Counted from the stretch's first letter, positions 28,116-38,817 are shown. The stretch is 64,000 nt of DNA from Streptococcus sp. DD12 (GCF_001578885.1 NZ_KQ969495.1:725030-789029), one strand, 5' to 3'. A program made the numbers and translations. The notes: generated from the letters alone by a model not told the origin.

Positions 28116-30737
28116 TTATGCTAATGCCTTTCCTACGGCTGCGAGAAGGTCTGGGATTTTAGCTTGATTGCTACCACCAGCCATGGCCATGTCTGGTTTT
28201 CCGCCCCCACGTCCGTCTACAATTGGTGCTAGGGACTTGACCAGCTGTCCAGCTGGGATAGCCTTGTCACGGCTGGCCACCAGAAGGTTCACCTTGTCAC
28301 CAATAGCAGCGACCAAGACCAGAACATCAGAATAATCCTTTTGTTTCCAAGTATCTGCTAAGGTACGAAGCGCTCCAGCGTCAGCTACCTGCACTTGTTT
28401 TGCAATGTAACGATGCCCATTGGCTTCCTGAACGTCCTTAAAGAGATCGCCTGCTTGCGCTTGCGCTGCCTTGGCCTTGAGTTCGGCATTTTCTTTTTGT
28501 AGGGCTTGGAGCTGGTCTTGCAGACTGGCTACCTTGTTTGGAACTTCCTTGATTTGAGGGGCCTTGAGAGTGGCTGCAATATCGCGCAGGGCATCCTCTG
28601 TTTCACGATAAGCCTCAAAGGCTTCCTTGCTGGTTACCGCCAGGATACGACGGGTTCCAGAACCAATCCCTTCTTCCTTGACAATCTTAAAGAGACCAAT
28701 TTCAGCGGTATTGCCGACATGAGTTCCCCCACAAAGTTCGATAGAGTAATCTCCGATGGTCACCACGCGCACATTTTTACCATACTTCTCACCAAAGAGA
28801 GCCATAGCCCCCATTTCCTTGGCAGAGTCGATGTCTGTTTCTACTGTCACAACGGGGATAGCTTCCCAAATTTTTTGGTTGACTTCTTCCTCGATACGGC
28901 GCAACTCATCCTTGGACACCGCCTCAAAATGGGTAAAGTCAAAACGTAAAAATTCTTGTTCGTTAAGAGAACCCGCTTGTGTGGCATGATTCCCTAAGAC
29001 ATTGTGCAAGGCCGCATGGAGCAAGTGAGTTGCTGTGTGGTTTTTCATCACTCGATGACGACGGCTATGGTCAATTTCCAGATGATAGGTTTCCCCAGCG
29101 CTGAGCAGTCCCTCAACAGCTACCGTGTGCAGGGCTTGACCATTAGGAGCTTTTTGCACATCTCGTACACGGCCGAGAACATTACCGGCATTATCCGTAA
29201 TCGTTCCTTGGTCAGCAACCTGACCACCCATCTCCGCATAAAATGGCGTTTGGTCAAAGACCAAGAGGACTTCCCCTTCTGATACAGCGTCTACACGGGC
29301 ATTGTCTGCGATGATGACTGCCAAGCGGCTGTCCGCTTCTTCGACCTCATAGAGGAATTCAGACGGTTCGGTGATAGCAGACAGGGTTTCATTTTGCATG
29401 CCCATGGACCCCCCTTTGACCACGCTGGCACGCGCCCGCTCTTGTTGCGCTTTCATGGCTTGCTCAAAGCCCTTGTGGTCAATTTTAAAGCCTTCATCTT
29501 CAGCCAATTCTTCGGTTAATTCCACTGGGAAACCATAAGTATCGTACAGTTTGAAGATGGCCTTACCTTCCAAGGTATCCTTGCCTTGCGCCTTAAGTTC
29601 AGCTAACAAGTGGTCCAACATGGTTGAACCAGCATCGATGGTACGGGCAAAGGTTTCTTCTTCACGTTTCACAATTTTTTCGATGAAGTCCTTCTTCTCG
29701 CTGACTTCTGGGTAGTAGCTGTCCATGATTTGACCAACCGTTGGCACCAATTTGTAAAGGAAAGGTTCATTAATCCCCAGACGACGGCCATGCATAACTG
29801 CGCGACGCAACAAACGACGCAGGACATAACCACGTCCTTCATTACCAGGCAGTGCACCATCTCCAATGGCAAAGGACAAGGAACGAATATGGTCAGCAAT
29901 AACCTTGAAACTCATATTATCCCCGTCTGGGTCATAGGTTTTTCCAGACAATTGTTCAACCTGACGGATGATTGGCATAAAGAGGTCGGTTTCAAAGTTG
30001 GTCTTAGCCCCTTGGATAACAGCTACAAGACGTTCCAGACCTGCTCCGGTATCAATGTTTTTATGAGGCAATTCCTTGTATTCGCTACGCGGTACCGCTG
30101 GGTCAGCATTAAATTGCGACAAGACGATATTCCAGATTTCGATATAGCGGTCATTTTCGATATCTTCTGCCAAAAGGCGCAGACCGATATGGTCTGGGTC
30201 AAAGGCTTCGCCTCGGTCAAAGAAGATTTCAGTATCTGGTCCAGAAGGGCCAGCCCCAATTTCCCAGAAATTATCTTCAATCGGTACCAAATGACTAGGT
30301 TCTACCCCTGCTTTAATCCAGCAGTTGTATGAATCTTTGTCATCTGGGTAATAGGTCATATAGAGCTTATCTTTGGGAAAATCAAACCACTCTGGACTGG
30401 TCAAGAGTTCAAAAGCCCAAGCAATGGCTTCGTCACGGAAATAATCACCAATGGAGAAGTTCCCCAACATTTCAAACATGGTGTGGTGACGAGCAGTTTT
30501 CCCCACATTTTCAATATCATTGGTCCGAATGGCCTTTTGTGCATTGGTAATCCTAGGATTTTCAGGGACCACAGACCCATCAAAGTATTTCTTGAGCGTT
30601 GCGACACCTGAGTTAATCCACAAAAGCGTTGGGTCGTTGACAGGCACCAAACTTTGCGAAGGTTCCACCGCATGGCCTTTAGAAGCCCAAAAGTCTAGCC
30701 ACATTTGACGAATCTGAGCACTGGTTAATTGTTTCAT
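28116..30737 (-). CDS. alaS: Alanyl-tRNA synthetase
   Basis: 873-residue class II synthetase. The order is aminoacylation domain (class II motif 1 near the start), tRNA-recognition helices, editing domain with [11 protein letters not shown] and CGGTHVGNT (zinc ligands), a coiled-coil linker ([23 protein letters not shown]) and the C-Ala domain ([14 protein letters not shown]). It lies 33 nt downstream of the LURP-one gene and should share that gene's T-box, which would raise expression when tRNA-Ala is uncharged. Confidence 0.98.
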   Translation of the reverse strand: MKQLTSAQIRQMWLDFWASKGHAVEPSQSLVPVNDPTLLWINSGVATLKKYFDGSVVPENPRITNAQKAIRTNDIENVGKTARHHTMFEMLGNFSIGDYFRDEAIAWAFELLTSPEWFDFPKDKLYMTYYPDDKDSYNCWIKAGVEPSHLVPIEDNFWEIGAGPSGPDTEIFFDRGEAFDPDHIGLRLLAEDIENDRYIEIWNIVLSQFNADPAVPRSEYKELPHKNIDTGAGLERLVAVIQGAKTNFETDLFMPIIRQVEQLSGKTYDPDGDNMSFKVIADHIRSLSFAIGDGALPGNEGRGYVLRRLLRRAVMHGRRLGINEPFLYKLVPTVGQIMDSYYPEVSEKKDFIEKIVKREEETFARTIDAGSTMLDHLLAELKAQGKDTLEGKAIFKLYDTYGFPVELTEELAEDEGFKIDHKGFEQAMKAQQERARASVVKGGSMGMQNETLSAITEPSEFLYEVEEADSRLAVIIADNARVDAVSEGEVLLVFDQTPFYAEMGGQVADQGTITDNAGNVLGRVRDVQKAPNGQALHTVAVEGLLSAGETYHLEIDHSRRHRVMKNHTATHLLHAALHNVLGNHATQAGSLNEQEFLRFDFTHFEAVSKDELRRIEEEVNQKIWEAIPVVTVETDIDSAKEMGAMALFGEKYGKNVRVVTIGDYSIELCGGTHVGNTAEIGLFKIVKEEGIGSGTRRILAVTSKEAFEAYRETEDALRDIAATLKAPQIKEVPNKVASLQDQLQALQKENAELKAKAAQAQAGDLFKDVQEANGHRYIAKQVQVADAGALRTLADTWKQKDYSDVLVLVAAIGDKVNLLVASRDKAIPAGQLVKSLAPIVDGRGGGKPDMAMAGGSNQAKIPDLLAAVGKALA

Positions 30738-30770
30738 CTGTTCTCCTTTATTTGGGTAAGCCTAGACGGC

Positions 30771-31256
30771 TTAGTATTCTTTGAGTAATCCTTTGACAAA
30801 ATCGACAGCCGTCACAAGGCTGATGACAATATCTTGCACGCCCTCATCATAGAGTGTGATGCTGTAATGACGTTTGGCGCGTTTGACCTGATAGCAAACC
30901 TTTGCCAAAACCTCTTGGTCTTTGACCAGTCGCCAATTCATCGACCACAGGTTGCCTGTCAAGGTCATATTTTGTTGCCCCGTACAGCGCCAGACAGCCC
31001 TGTTTCGCCTTGGTTTCAAGCGCACAAAAAGTGATTTGTCCTTGGCAAAGTCTAAGCGAAACCAAGGGCCCAACCAGGACAAGCGACGATGCAGACGGCA
31101 AACCACTTGCTGGTTGCTATCCTTAAGTTCCCATTCCCGAATAGCGACAGTATCTACGGCTTCTAGGCGATACAGCAACCTGTCTTCATCATCACATATG
31201 TCCAGCGGACGGGGGCCTAGAGAAAATTCCTCAGGCAAATGCACTGTTTTTGTCAT
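30771..31256 (-). CDS. LURP-one-related family protein
   Basis: 161-residue protein of the LURP-one/tubby-like fold (DUF567). Pattern features are LYRLEAVDTVAIREWELKD early on and alternating beta-strand segments such as HYSITLYDEGVQDIVIS. Function is unknown; related domains bind lipids or act as scramblase-like modules. The start is put at 31256 with GGGAGG 5 nt upstream, immediately after the T-box terminator. It is the first gene of the T-box transcript and alaS is the second. Confidence 0.75.
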   Translation of the reverse strand: MTKTVHLPEEFSLGPRPLDICDDEDRLLYRLEAVDTVAIREWELKDSNQQVVCRLHRRLSWLGPWFRLDFAKDKSLFVRLKPRRNRAVWRCTGQQNMTLTGNLWSMNWRLVKDQEVLAKVCYQVKRAKRHYSITLYDEGVQDIVISLVTAVDFVKGLLKEY

Positions 31257-31263
31257 GTCCCCT

Positions 31264-31455
31264 CCCTCAAAAAAAGACAAGGCATCGAACAAAGAAGGGC
31301 GACATAACCGCGGTACCACCTTCATTCAATGACCTTGTCATTCTTCATTTCTTATCTTAGTTTCCAACTGAGTAGCCCGTAAGACGCTACCAAGTGACTC
31401 CCAGCAACCGTCACCTTTCTGGATGGTTAATCATCTTACTTTTCTCAATCGTTTT
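31264..31455 (-). ncRNA. T-box riboswitch for tRNA-Ala controlling the LURP-one/alaS unit
   Basis: The conserved T-box sequence AAGGTGGTACCGCG is at about 31324-31310 on the minus strand. Stem I lies upstream with a base stem (GTAAGA/TCTTAC) and a specifier-type loop containing AGCG, in which GCG would read as an Ala codon. The long terminator pairs GACAAGG with CCTTGTC and CATTGAA with TTCGATG, ending in seven T. The competing antiterminator contains the T-box bulge. The specifier assignment is tentative; alaS downstream supports tRNA-Ala. Confidence 0.9.
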
Positions 31456-31456
31456 T

Positions 31457-31485
31457 ATTATACAGGCTTCTTAACTAATGGTCAA
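31457..31485 (-). promoter_or_regulatory. Promoter of the alaS T-box transcript
   Basis: TTGACC (31485-31480), a 17-bp spacer and TATAAT (31462-31457) with a TG directly before the hexamer, minus strand. It starts right after the prsA-like stop codon. Confidence 0.85.
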
Positions 31486-31488
31486 GCC

Positions 31489-32691
31489 TTAGTTAGAGCT
31501 TGCGCTTGACGAACTGCTAGCTGCAGAAGAGGAAGCACTTGAAGACGCTGTGCTAGAGGTTTCCGTGTAGTTAGCCAGGAGGTTAGACAAGTCGCTGTCT
31601 TTCACTTTTACATTGTACTCTTTGAGGATATTGGCCACCACTTGTTTTTGGAAAGCTGAGTCATTGGTCTTCTCATTGACAATCATGTTGGTCAACTGTG
31701 TTTTGTAAGTCTTCCAGTTACTGTCTTTATCCTTCCGGCTCACAACTTTAACGATGTAGTAGTTAGTCGCATAGGTTGAGCTGTTAGTGACACTAATCAC
31801 ATCAGACACATCCCCTGCATTCATGTCCTTGATTTTCGTCAAGAGATCACTAGGTAAGTCTGTCGAAGAAGAGTTCACAGTATAGCTGTACTTCTTGTCC
31901 GTAGCAGCGGTTTTTTCCTTGGCAATGGAAGCAAAATCCGCACCATCTGCCTTGACATCAGACAAGACAGAATTAGCTGTGTCTGAGTCAGACAACTGAA
32001 TCACTTGCACTTCTGTATCAGGCATGTAGGTTTCATAGGCTTTTTTCATAGCCGCGTCTGTCGCTTCTTTTTTCGCAGCTTGTTCCAAAGCATAGGTCGC
32101 TAATAGACTTTCGCGGATGTAGTATTTTTTAAAGGCATCCAAGCTAACCCCATATTGTTGCGCCACATAGCCAGAAGCTGTCGTGCCATAGTAGGACGCG
32201 TAGGTTGTCAGAGATTCCAATGTGGATTGGTAACGTGTGTTGACATCCTTAGAAGATACCTTGTCGCCATACTTAGCCTGCAGGACATTGTAAAGCACGA
32301 TGTTTTGCAAAACTGAGGTATTGGCAGAGTTGGTTTTAGTTGCTGCATAAAGGTCACCTACAGAAACCGTAGAGCCTTTCATGGACACTAAAACAGTATC
32401 GTTATTGGCACCCGAATGTTGCACGCCATAGGTCACTCCAGCTCCCACAGCTGCGGAGATAATTGCAATCGCAAAGCCACGCGCTACGCGCTTGTTGAAG
32501 GTTTTTTCTTCCTCAGTCAAAGGTTTTTTCTCTTTCTTTTTAGAGACAGCCTTCTTTTTGTAGCTCCGCTTTTTATCATCTTTTTTGGTCTCTTTTTCAG
32601 ATGATTGGCTTTCTTTGGCAACTACTTCTTCTTTTGTTTCTTGCTCAGCTGATTGTTGCTTTGCATCCTTTTTAGTTTCTTTTTTTGACAT
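31489..32691 (-). CDS. prsA: PrsA-like foldase with cytoplasmic tail and membrane anchor instead of a lipobox
   Basis: 400 residues. The extracellular part (about 92-380) has the SurA/PrsA-like helical region and a degenerate parvulin-like segment. It ends in a Ser/Ala-rich tail. The position between an O-methyltransferase gene and alaS is the usual prsA locus of streptococci. Ordinary PrsA is a lipoprotein, but here residues 1-69 are very rich in Lys and Glu. They are followed by one hydrophobic segment (about 71-91), and the whole protein contains no Cys, so it cannot be lipidated. It is predicted to be a type II membrane protein helping secreted proteins fold. The symbol is given by locus and similarity. 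It has its own extended -10 promoter (TGGTATACT, hexamer 32724-32719). Confidence 0.75.
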   Translation of the reverse strand: MSKKETKKDAKQQSAEQETKEEVVAKESQSSEKETKKDDKKRSYKKKAVSKKKEKKPLTEEEKTFNKRVARGFAIAIISAAVGAGVTYGVQHSGANNDTVLVSMKGSTVSVGDLYAATKTNSANTSVLQNIVLYNVLQAKYGDKVSSKDVNTRYQSTLESLTTYASYYGTTASGYVAQQYGVSLDAFKKYYIRESLLATYALEQAAKKEATDAAMKKAYETYMPDTEVQVIQLSDSDTANSVLSDVKADGADFASIAKEKTAATDKKYSYTVNSSSTDLPSDLLTKIKDMNAGDVSDVISVTNSSTYATNYYIVKVVSRKDKDSNWKTYKTQLTNMIVNEKTNDSAFQKQVVANILKEYNVKVKDSDLSNLLANYTETSSTASSSASSSAASSSSSASSN

Positions 32692-32744
32692 GGTGACTCC
32701 TTTATTTTAACTGTTTTAGTATACCATAAGTTTTTAAAATTAGC

Positions 32745-33452
32745 TTAATTCGCCAAATCAATCGTTTCTTGGTCTTTGCGAATCATGAGCAGACCGTCTC
32801 CCAGTGGCAACAGACTTGCTGTCAGACCAGGATGGTCTAAGGTGGCGTCGAAGAGACGCTTGAGCCCACGATATATGGCGCGCTGACCGCGTGCAATTGC
32901 TTCAAACGGTTTTGCCACGTCTCCTCCTTGAAAGACATCGTCAATCAAGACCACACCACCAACTGGCATCAGACGCAAAATGTCTGGCAAAAAGACGATG
33001 TATTTTGACTTGGCCGAATCCATAAAGACCAAGTCGTAAGAACCCTCTATCTCTGACAAAAGTTCCTGAGCATCTCCAGATAATAGCTTAATTTGCCGGC
33101 GGCTATCGTAACGGTCAAAATTGGCCTGAGCCAAAGCCAGCATCTCTGGATTGCGATCAATCGTCGTAATTTGCGCCTGTGGGGCATAGGTCGCCAATAA
33201 AAGCGCCGAATAGCCAATCGCTGTCCCCACTTCTAAAATGTTCGAAGGGGCCACAAGTTTAAGCAGGAGCCTAAAATAAGCTGCTGTCTCCTTGGGGATG
33301 ATGGGAATGTTTTCTCTCTGCGCAAAGTCTTCTAAGTCTGCTAAAAAGCCCGATTCTGCCTTTTGGTGTTGCCGCATAAAAGCAACCACTTCTTCTTTTA
33401 CCACCGGCCGACGCATGTTGCGATTTGCCTTGGCACTATATGTTTCAACCAT
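32745..33452 (-). CDS. SAM-dependent O-methyltransferase (YrrM-like)
   Basis: 235-residue class I methyltransferase of the O-methyltransferase family 3 type. Motif I is ILEVGTAIGYSALLLA, the acidic loop is TTIDRNPEM, and the metal-binding region is LVFMDSAKSKY and VVLIDDVF. The usual neighbour prsA follows. ATG 33452 has no ribosome-binding site. TATAAT ends 7 nt before it, so the mRNA should be leaderless. An internal ATG twelve codons later has only a weak AAGG. The physiological substrate is unknown. Confidence 0.88.
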   Translation of the reverse strand: MVETYSAKANRNMRRPVVKEEVVAFMRQHQKAESGFLADLEDFAQRENIPIIPKETAAYFRLLLKLVAPSNILEVGTAIGYSALLLATYAPQAQITTIDRNPEMLALAQANFDRYDSRRQIKLLSGDAQELLSEIEGSYDLVFMDSAKSKYIVFLPDILRLMPVGGVVLIDDVFQGGDVAKPFEAIARGQRAIYRGLKRLFDATLDHPGLTASLLPLGDGLLMIRKDQETIDLAN

Positions 33453-33459
33453 GTTTTCT

Positions 33460-33481
33460 ATTATAGCGTATTTGGAAATTC
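33460..33481 (-). promoter_or_regulatory. Promoter of the O-methyltransferase gene, leaderless transcript predicted
   Basis: TATAAT (33465-33460) with TTGCTA about 16 bp upstream, minus strand. Seven nt separate the -10 from the ATG. Confidence 0.6.
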
Positions 33482-33592
33482 TAGCAAGTTTTAGACCAGA
33501 TGAACCCTAAAGTGAAACAAGCACCTCCTCTCAGGAGGGCTTTTCCACGCTGCCTGGACAGAAAAAGGAAAGCAATCTCTCGCCTAAGAGGA

Positions 33593-33624
33593 GAAAAAGA
33601 AAACAGCCAGGCTCAGCCTGACTG
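33593..33624 (-). terminator. Terminator of gpmA
   Basis: Stem CAGTCAGGCT/AGCCTGGCTG (33604-33624) followed by TTTTCTTTTT on the minus strand. Confidence 0.85.
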
Positions 33625-33637
33625 CTTATTTTCTGGA

Positions 33638-34330
33638 TTATTTTCCAAGGTAGTATTCTTTTACCACGTTCAATTTGTCGTCAAATTCGAAGACCAATGG
33701 TGGGAAGTTAGGGATTTCAACATCCATGATTTCGTCGTCTGACAAGCCTTTGATGTGTTTAACAAGGGCACGGATAGAGTTACCATGCGCACCAACGAAG
33801 ACGTTTTTACCATCTTTCAAGGCTGGCGCAATTTTGTCTTCCCAGAAAGGAAGGGCACGTTCCAAAGTAACCTTAAGGTTTTCAGCATCTGGAATAACAG
33901 AGTCGTCCAAAGATGCGTAACGACGGTCAGTGTGTGCTGAGTATTCGTCGTCTTTAGCCATAGCTGGTGGCAAAACGTCGTATGAACGGCGCCAGATATG
34001 CACTTGTTCGTCACCAAACTCTTCAGCAGCTTCTGCTTTGTTTTTACCAGTCAAACCACCGTAGTGACGTTCATTCAAGCGCCATGATTTTTCAACAGGT
34101 ACCCAAAGTTGGTCAGATGCTTCAAGAGCCAAGTTAGTCGTCTTGATGGCACGTTTCAATACTGAAGTGTAAGCTTGGTCAAATTCAATCCCAGCTTCTT
34201 TGATGAGTTTACCAGCGTCGATTGCTTGTTGTGTTCCTTTATCAGAAAGATCTACATCTGCCCAACCTGTAAAGAGGTTGGCTTTGTTCCATTCAGACTC
34301 ACCGTGGCGAGCAAAAACCAATTTTACCAT
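33638..34330 (-). CDS. gpmA: 2,3-bisphosphoglycerate-dependent phosphoglycerate mutase
   Basis: 230-residue glycolytic enzyme interconverting 3- and 2-phosphoglycerate. The phospho-histidine motif is [10 protein letters not shown] (His 9), followed by [24 protein letters not shown] and the second catalytic His in [10 protein letters not shown] complete the active site. Normal length. AAAGGAG precedes the ATG, and a TACAAT -10 box lies in the upstream leader, so it is a separate transcript, as expected of a highly expressed glycolysis gene. Confidence 0.98.
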   Translation of the reverse strand: MVKLVFARHGESEWNKANLFTGWADVDLSDKGTQQAIDAGKLIKEAGIEFDQAYTSVLKRAIKTTNLALEASDQLWVPVEKSWRLNERHYGGLTGKNKAEAAEEFGDEQVHIWRRSYDVLPPAMAKDDEYSAHTDRRYASLDDSVIPDAENLKVTLERALPFWEDKIAPALKDGKNVFVGAHGNSIRALVKHIKGLSDDEIMDVEIPNFPPLVFEFDDKLNVVKEYYLGK

Positions 34331-34392
34331 TAGAATGTGTCTCCTTTATTTTTGGCCGAAGCCATGTTAACTCTTTTATTGTACAAAAAACT

Positions 34393-34442
34393 TGTTTAAA
34401 AAGCTAGTCCTTTCCCCAAAAAGGGAAATTTCTTAGGCTTAG
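34393..34442 (-). terminator. Probable terminator of the rapZ-yvcK-whiA-pepD operon
   Basis: Nested pairing of AAGCCTA with TAGCTT and TTTCCC with GGGGAAA around T5, ending in TTTTT on the minus strand, just below the pepD stop. Confidence 0.5.
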
Positions 34443-35836
34443 TCACTCATTGAAAAGGCATTGGTCATATGGTTGCTGGCATCGTATAGAACTTTATCCA
34501 ACAAATCTTCGGTTTGTTTTTGGAGATAATCGGAAACTTCCTGGTTGCTGTTTTCCAGGTTATAGTAGGTACCTTCTGCTTGTGCCTTGTCTACAGCATT
34601 GATAACTGCATAACCTTTAGCAATGGTGTCTTCTGCATAATCATCCACCAAAGACATCATTTCATGATGGTTACGGTCAGCCAAAGCAGCGATGATACGG
34701 CTAGTCCAATAATAGCTATCCGTAGATGGGGTTTTTGGCGTGTCGCGCAGATAGGCAGGGGTATCATTGACTTGGGTAAAGAATGGCACCATAGTCGTGT
34801 AAGGCATAGAACCATAGCTCAGCCATTGGATACCTGTCGTATCATGTGGTTTGTTTGGACGTACTTGCAGGATATGGGTTTGGTTGGTCCGGTTAACCCC
34901 GATAGGCCGGTAACCCGAAATCTTGGTATTTTCGCGAGTATAAGGGTCATATGGCGTGTCTTGGTAATAGCCTGTCAGCAGGTAGCGAATGTCATCGATT
35001 GTCACCTTGCGATAAGGTTTACGGCACCATGGTAGTGCAAAGGATTCTGGATCTTGTTGCACTTCCGGATTGAGGAATTTTTGGATAAACCAAGCCCGAG
35101 GGGTGTTATAGTGTTTGTCCTTGTCCTTTTGAGACCCAAAAGCATAGCGTGGGTTGAAATGTTCATTAGACGCATTCAAATCCAGGTGGTGTTGGCGAAT
35201 CCAATCCCGCAGATCGCTTGAATAGAGATAGTGATCAGGGTTGTCAAATTCAAAATGGTCTAAGCCCAGTTGATTGGGGTTGGTGACATAAACGTCATCT
35301 GGTACACGACGGGCAATCCAATGATGGCCACCAATGGTTTCCAACCACCAGATTTCCTCAGTATCTGAAAAAGCAATCCCATTGGATTCGTAGGTTCCAT
35401 ATTCTTCTAGGATTTGCCCCAAACGAAGGACCCCTTCACGGGCACTAGAGATGTATGGCAAAACTAAGGTCACCATATCTTCTTCACCGATACCAGCTTT
35501 CACTAGTGGGTCTGCACCTAGGACACGGCTATTGGTGGTAATGGTTTCAGTGGCAGACATGGCCACATTTTTTTCATTAATCCCTGAAGCAGCCCAAAAA
35601 CCTTCTGGCCCAGGGTTTCCCGCATCAGGTACTGCCGTATAGCGGATGGGATTGTCAGGTAAATCAATCTCAAAGTCAGACAAGACAGATTTATAATGCC
35701 GTGGTTGGTCTTCTGGTTGCACGACCACAAAGGCTTTCGGCGTATATTGACCGCTTGGCGAATCTTCCGTCCGTGCGACCAAGGTAGAGCCATCAAAAGA
35801 AGCGTTTTTTCCGACAAGAATAGTTGTACAAGCCAT
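34439..35836 (-). CDS. pepD: C69 family dipeptidase
   Basis: 465-residue dipeptidase of the N-terminal nucleophile type (PepD/PepDA). It begins [10 protein letters not shown], so Cys 3 would become the N-terminal nucleophile after removal of the first residues. [12 protein letters not shown] follows. It cleaves dipeptides in the cytoplasm for amino-acid supply. The gene starts 2 nt after the whiA stop with AAAGGAG inside whiA's end. It is the last gene of the rapZ-yvcK-whiA cluster, an arrangement seen in many streptococci. Confidence 0.92.
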   Translation of the reverse strand: MACTTILVGKNASFDGSTLVARTEDSPSGQYTPKAFVVVQPEDQPRHYKSVLSDFEIDLPDNPIRYTAVPDAGNPGPEGFWAASGINEKNVAMSATETITTNSRVLGADPLVKAGIGEEDMVTLVLPYISSAREGVLRLGQILEEYGTYESNGIAFSDTEEIWWLETIGGHHWIARRVPDDVYVTNPNQLGLDHFEFDNPDHYLYSSDLRDWIRQHHLDLNASNEHFNPRYAFGSQKDKDKHYNTPRAWFIQKFLNPEVQQDPESFALPWCRKPYRKVTIDDIRYLLTGYYQDTPYDPYTRENTKISGYRPIGVNRTNQTHILQVRPNKPHDTTGIQWLSYGSMPYTTMVPFFTQVNDTPAYLRDTPKTPSTDSYYWTSRIIAALADRNHHEMMSLVDDYAEDTIAKGYAVINAVDKAQAEGTYYNLENSNQEVSDYLQKQTEDLLDKVLYDASNHMTNAFSMSD

Positions 35837-35838
35837 AA

Positions 35839-36750
35839 TTAAATCTCCTTTGCTAATTGATTGAGTTTTCGTAAACGATGGTTAACCCCGCTTTTAGATA
35901 GAGGGGGATTGAGCAAAGCCCCTAGCTGGGCTAGGGAATAATCTGGATGAGCAATTCGTAGGTTTGCAATTTGTTGCAAATCACTGGACAAGCCTTCAAA
36001 CACCTGATTGTCCCGAAGGCGGATAATGTTGTCAATGGTCTTCATACTAGCAGTCACCGTTTTAGCAATATTTGCTGCTTCGGCATTACTGGCTCGGTTG
36101 ATATCGTTGCGTGCTTCCCGCATCAATTTGACAGATTCGTACTCTTCCATACAGGACATGGCACCGATAACAATCAAAAAATCAATGATATCTTCTGCTT
36201 TTTGAAGGTAAGTAATGGTCCCTTTTTTACGTTCGAGTATTTTGGCATCTAACATAAACAGTCGCAACAACTGGGCGAGGTCTGTCGCATGGTCTGCATA
36301 AACAGAAGCTATTTCCAGTTGGTATTTCCCTGTTTCTGGATGCGTGACGCTCCCTGTCGCCAGAAAGGCCCCCCGCAAATAATCTCTGGCCTTGCGTTCG
36401 TCTGCGATAATGTCAGGTGAAATGCCCTGAGCTTCTCCAAAGAAGCTATCCGCCAAACGCAAGTCTGCCAAGATTGCCTCGACGGCTTGGCTGATAAGAA
36501 CCGTGTAGACACGATTCTTTTTAAGATTGGACTTGTAGTGATAGGATAAATCTGGCGTGACCTCAAAGAGGTCCTCAAAGAGTCCGTATATATAACGGGC
36601 AATTTTAGCGTTTTGAGTGGTGACCGATAAGGTCAACCCCTGACCAGACAGGCCTAAACTACCAGACATTTTGATAAAGGCTGATAATTCACTGTAACTG
36701 GGCTGAGAGGTCTGCATCACTTCTTCTTTAACTTGGGTAGTAAAGCTCAT
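35839..36750 (-). CDS. whiA: DNA-binding protein WhiA
   Basis: 303-residue protein with an N-terminal LAGLIDADG-like domain and a C-terminal helix-turn-helix ([29 protein letters not shown]). In Firmicutes it affects cell division and growth with GlmR/YvcK and RapZ rather than sporulation. The start overlaps the yvcK stop by 4 nt. Normal length. Confidence 0.95.
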   Translation of the reverse strand: MSFTTQVKEEVMQTSQPSYSELSAFIKMSGSLGLSGQGLTLSVTTQNAKIARYIYGLFEDLFEVTPDLSYHYKSNLKKNRVYTVLISQAVEAILADLRLADSFFGEAQGISPDIIADERKARDYLRGAFLATGSVTHPETGKYQLEIASVYADHATDLAQLLRLFMLDAKILERKKGTITYLQKAEDIIDFLIVIGAMSCMEEYESVKLMREARNDINRASNAEAANIAKTVTASMKTIDNIIRLRDNQVFEGLSSDLQQIANLRIAHPDYSLAQLGALLNPPLSKSGVNHRLRKLNQLAKEI

Positions 36751-37724
36751 CGTCTGCGCCTTCCTAGAGACCGCAACAATTCTTGGGCAACAAGGTCACC
36801 GTCGTGAAAGGCGCCTCCATTTTCCAACCTTAGGAAGTTTGAGGAAATGACACGTGGCACTTGTTCTTTAAGGCCTTTAAAGTCATGGTCTACCTGAACC
36901 AAGTATTCATCAAAGCGATTAGTGTTCATGTAGCTTTGGGGGACCTTTTCCACATTGACCAAAACCAGGTCAATAACATTTTGCCCGAGATGACGGTTGA
37001 GCACACGCACATGGTCAGCATCCGAGAAATGTTCGGTTTCCCCATATTGGGTCATGATGTTACAGACATAGGTCACCGTCGCAGGTGTCTCACGTAAGGC
37101 CTGGGCAATATTATCAATCACAAGGTTTGGCAAGATTGAGGTGTAAAGGGAGCCTGGCCCCAGAACAATCATATCCGAATCCATGATGGCCTCAACCACT
37201 TTACGATTGGCCTGAGGGGCCTCATCGCTATAGCTATTGGTGACATAGACATGGTCGATGATGCCTTTGTATTTGGCAATTGAACTTTCGCCACAGACCT
37301 CGTGGCCATCCTGAAAGACCGCATGTAAAGTCAAGGCATTTTCACAAGCAGGGTAAATTTTCCCAGTCGTGTGAAAAAATTTAGCCAACAACTGAATGGC
37401 ATTATAGGTGGAACCCTGCATCTCTGAAACCCCAGCGATAATGAGGTTGCCCAAAGGATGACCAGCTAAGCCACCATCTGACTCCTTGAACCGATACTGG
37501 AAAACCTGTTCGTAGAGCCGGGGCATATCACTCATGGCCACTAGAACATTACGCAAATCACCTGGTGGTGTCAATTGCGTCTCAGCCCGTAACTTCCCTG
37601 AGGAGCCCCCATCATCGGCGACTGTTACAATAGCCGTGATGTCCACATCGTAGTGCCGCAAGCTATTGAGTAAAACAGGAATGCCCGTTCCTCCACCGAT
37701 AATGGTTAGTTTGGGTTTTCTCAT
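36747..37724 (-). CDS. yvcK: Gluconeogenesis factor / GlmR, YvcK family
   Basis: 325-residue cytoplasmic protein that binds UDP-GlcNAc and tunes carbon flow into cell-wall precursors. The signature is [36 protein letters not shown] near the start; [16 protein letters not shown] and [17 protein letters not shown] follow. It overlaps rapZ and whiA by 4 nt on each side, so the three are coupled. B. subtilis uses the name glmR. Confidence 0.95.
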   Translation of the reverse strand: MRKPKLTIIGGGTGIPVLLNSLRHYDVDITAIVTVADDGGSSGKLRAETQLTPPGDLRNVLVAMSDMPRLYEQVFQYRFKESDGGLAGHPLGNLIIAGVSEMQGSTYNAIQLLAKFFHTTGKIYPACENALTLHAVFQDGHEVCGESSIAKYKGIIDHVYVTNSYSDEAPQANRKVVEAIMDSDMIVLGPGSLYTSILPNLVIDNIAQALRETPATVTYVCNIMTQYGETEHFSDADHVRVLNRHLGQNVIDLVLVNVEKVPQSYMNTNRFDEYLVQVDHDFKGLKEQVPRVISSNFLRLENGGAFHDGDLVAQELLRSLGRRRR

Positions 37725-38611
37725 GAGCGATTTACCGTTTCCTTTCGCCGATCCTTGTCTCGGTGGCTTTCATTGACCACCCAATCGAGTTCTCGCAAAT
37801 CACGGGCTAAGCGATGGGCAAAGGCCACGCTCCGGTGTTGGCCACCCGTACAGCCGACCGCAATTGTCAAAACGGATTTCCCCTCTCGTTGGTAGCCTGG
37901 AATAATCGGTTGCAAGAGGCCAATCAAATGCGTGTAGAAATCCTCAGACTCCTCATGCCCCATCACATAATCATAAACTGCAGCTTCAAGACCTGTCTTG
38001 TCACGAAGCTCTGGATTATAGTAGGGGTTTGGCAAGAAGCGCACATCAAAAACCAAGTCCGCATCGAGCGGCAGACCGTATTTGAAACCAAAACTCATGA
38101 TTTCGATCCGAAACGGTGCTTGACCGGATTTGTCTGAAAACTGTTCAAGTAACTCTTTTCGCAAAGCCCTTGGCGTCAATTCTGTCGTGTCAATCACATT
38201 TTGACTGAGGTTTTTCAGAGGGGCTAAAAGTTCACGCTCTAAGGTAATACCGTCCAAGACACGACCGGTTGCTGCTAGGGGATGCGAACGGCGTGTTTCC
38301 TTGTAGCGTGAAACCAACTCACCGTCTGTTGCATCCAGAAAGAGAATCTTAAAATTAATCCGTTCATCTGCCTGAATATTGTCCAAAATGGTCGTCATTT
38401 CAGAAAAGAAAGGCCGACTACGCATATCTACCACTAGGGCTATGCGGCCATTTTCCTCTGGCTTGACTAATTCCAAAAGCTTAGGAACTAGGGTGGGTGG
38501 CATGTTATCCATGGTAAAATAACCCATGTCTTCAAAAGATTGAACGGCCACTGTTTTACCAGCGCCACTCATGCCCGTAATCATCACTAGTTCAATTCGA
38601 GTTGATGCCAT
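37721..38611 (-). CDS. rapZ: RNase adapter / nucleotide-binding protein RapZ
   Basis: 296-residue P-loop protein. Walker A is GMSGAGKT, and the C-terminal domain ends in [19 protein letters not shown]. In E. coli RapZ senses GlcN6P and directs GlmZ sRNA decay; in Gram-positives (YvcJ) the partner is unknown. First gene of rapZ-yvcK-whiA-pepD. Its promoter is an extended -10 (TGTTATAAT, hexamer 38653-38648) about 35 nt upstream. Confidence 0.95.
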   Translation of the reverse strand: MASTRIELVMITGMSGAGKTVAVQSFEDMGYFTMDNMPPTLVPKLLELVKPEENGRIALVVDMRSRPFFSEMTTILDNIQADERINFKILFLDATDGELVSRYKETRRSHPLAATGRVLDGITLERELLAPLKNLSQNVIDTTELTPRALRKELLEQFSDKSGQAPFRIEIMSFGFKYGLPLDADLVFDVRFLPNPYYNPELRDKTGLEAAVYDYVMGHEESEDFYTHLIGLLQPIIPGYQREGKSVLTIAVGCTGGQHRSVAFAHRLARDLRELDWVVNESHRDKDRRKETVNRS

Positions 38612-38647
38612 AAAAACCTACCTTTCTGCTTATTCCGCGGTACCCTT

Positions 38648-38656
38648 ATTATAACA
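38648..38656 (-). promoter_or_regulatory. Promoter of the rapZ operon
   Basis: TGTTATAAT extended -10 on the minus strand. The ~300-nt gap 38612-38911 otherwise holds a cre-like palindrome (38801-38817) and the DUF1003 terminator; no gene is seen. Confidence 0.6.
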
Positions 38657-38800
38657 AAAATCAGTTCAATGTGGCGTTTGTAAGTTAATGTTTGAGTCAT
38701 TTCTTTTTAGAACATCTAAGCGATTTTGCAATCCCTTACATCCTTGCTAAAAAAGGCTTTCTTGCCCGTTCAGAAAAATGGTCAAAAAGGACAAAGAACC

Positions 38801-38817
38801 TGTTTCAAGCGCTTACA
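38801..38817. promoter_or_regulatory. cre-like palindrome
   Basis: Minus strand TGTAAGCGCTTGAAACA, with the core AAGCGCTT perfectly symmetric. It is about 150 bp upstream of the rapZ -10, farther than usual for CcpA control, so its target is unclear. Confidence 0.35.

Noticed and set aside
33521..33544. Hairpin CCTCCT/AGGAGG with a short T-run on the plus strand
   Set aside because: No plus-strand gene ends upstream of it and the minus-strand exit lacks a T-run. It may be a remnant or a barrier to antisense transcription, but cannot be assigned.
38634..38645. GGGTACCGCGG just upstream of rapZ, resembling the T-box core
   Set aside because: It lies a few nucleotides after the rapZ -10 box, so there is no room for stem I or an aptamer, and no terminator follows. 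Chance similarity.
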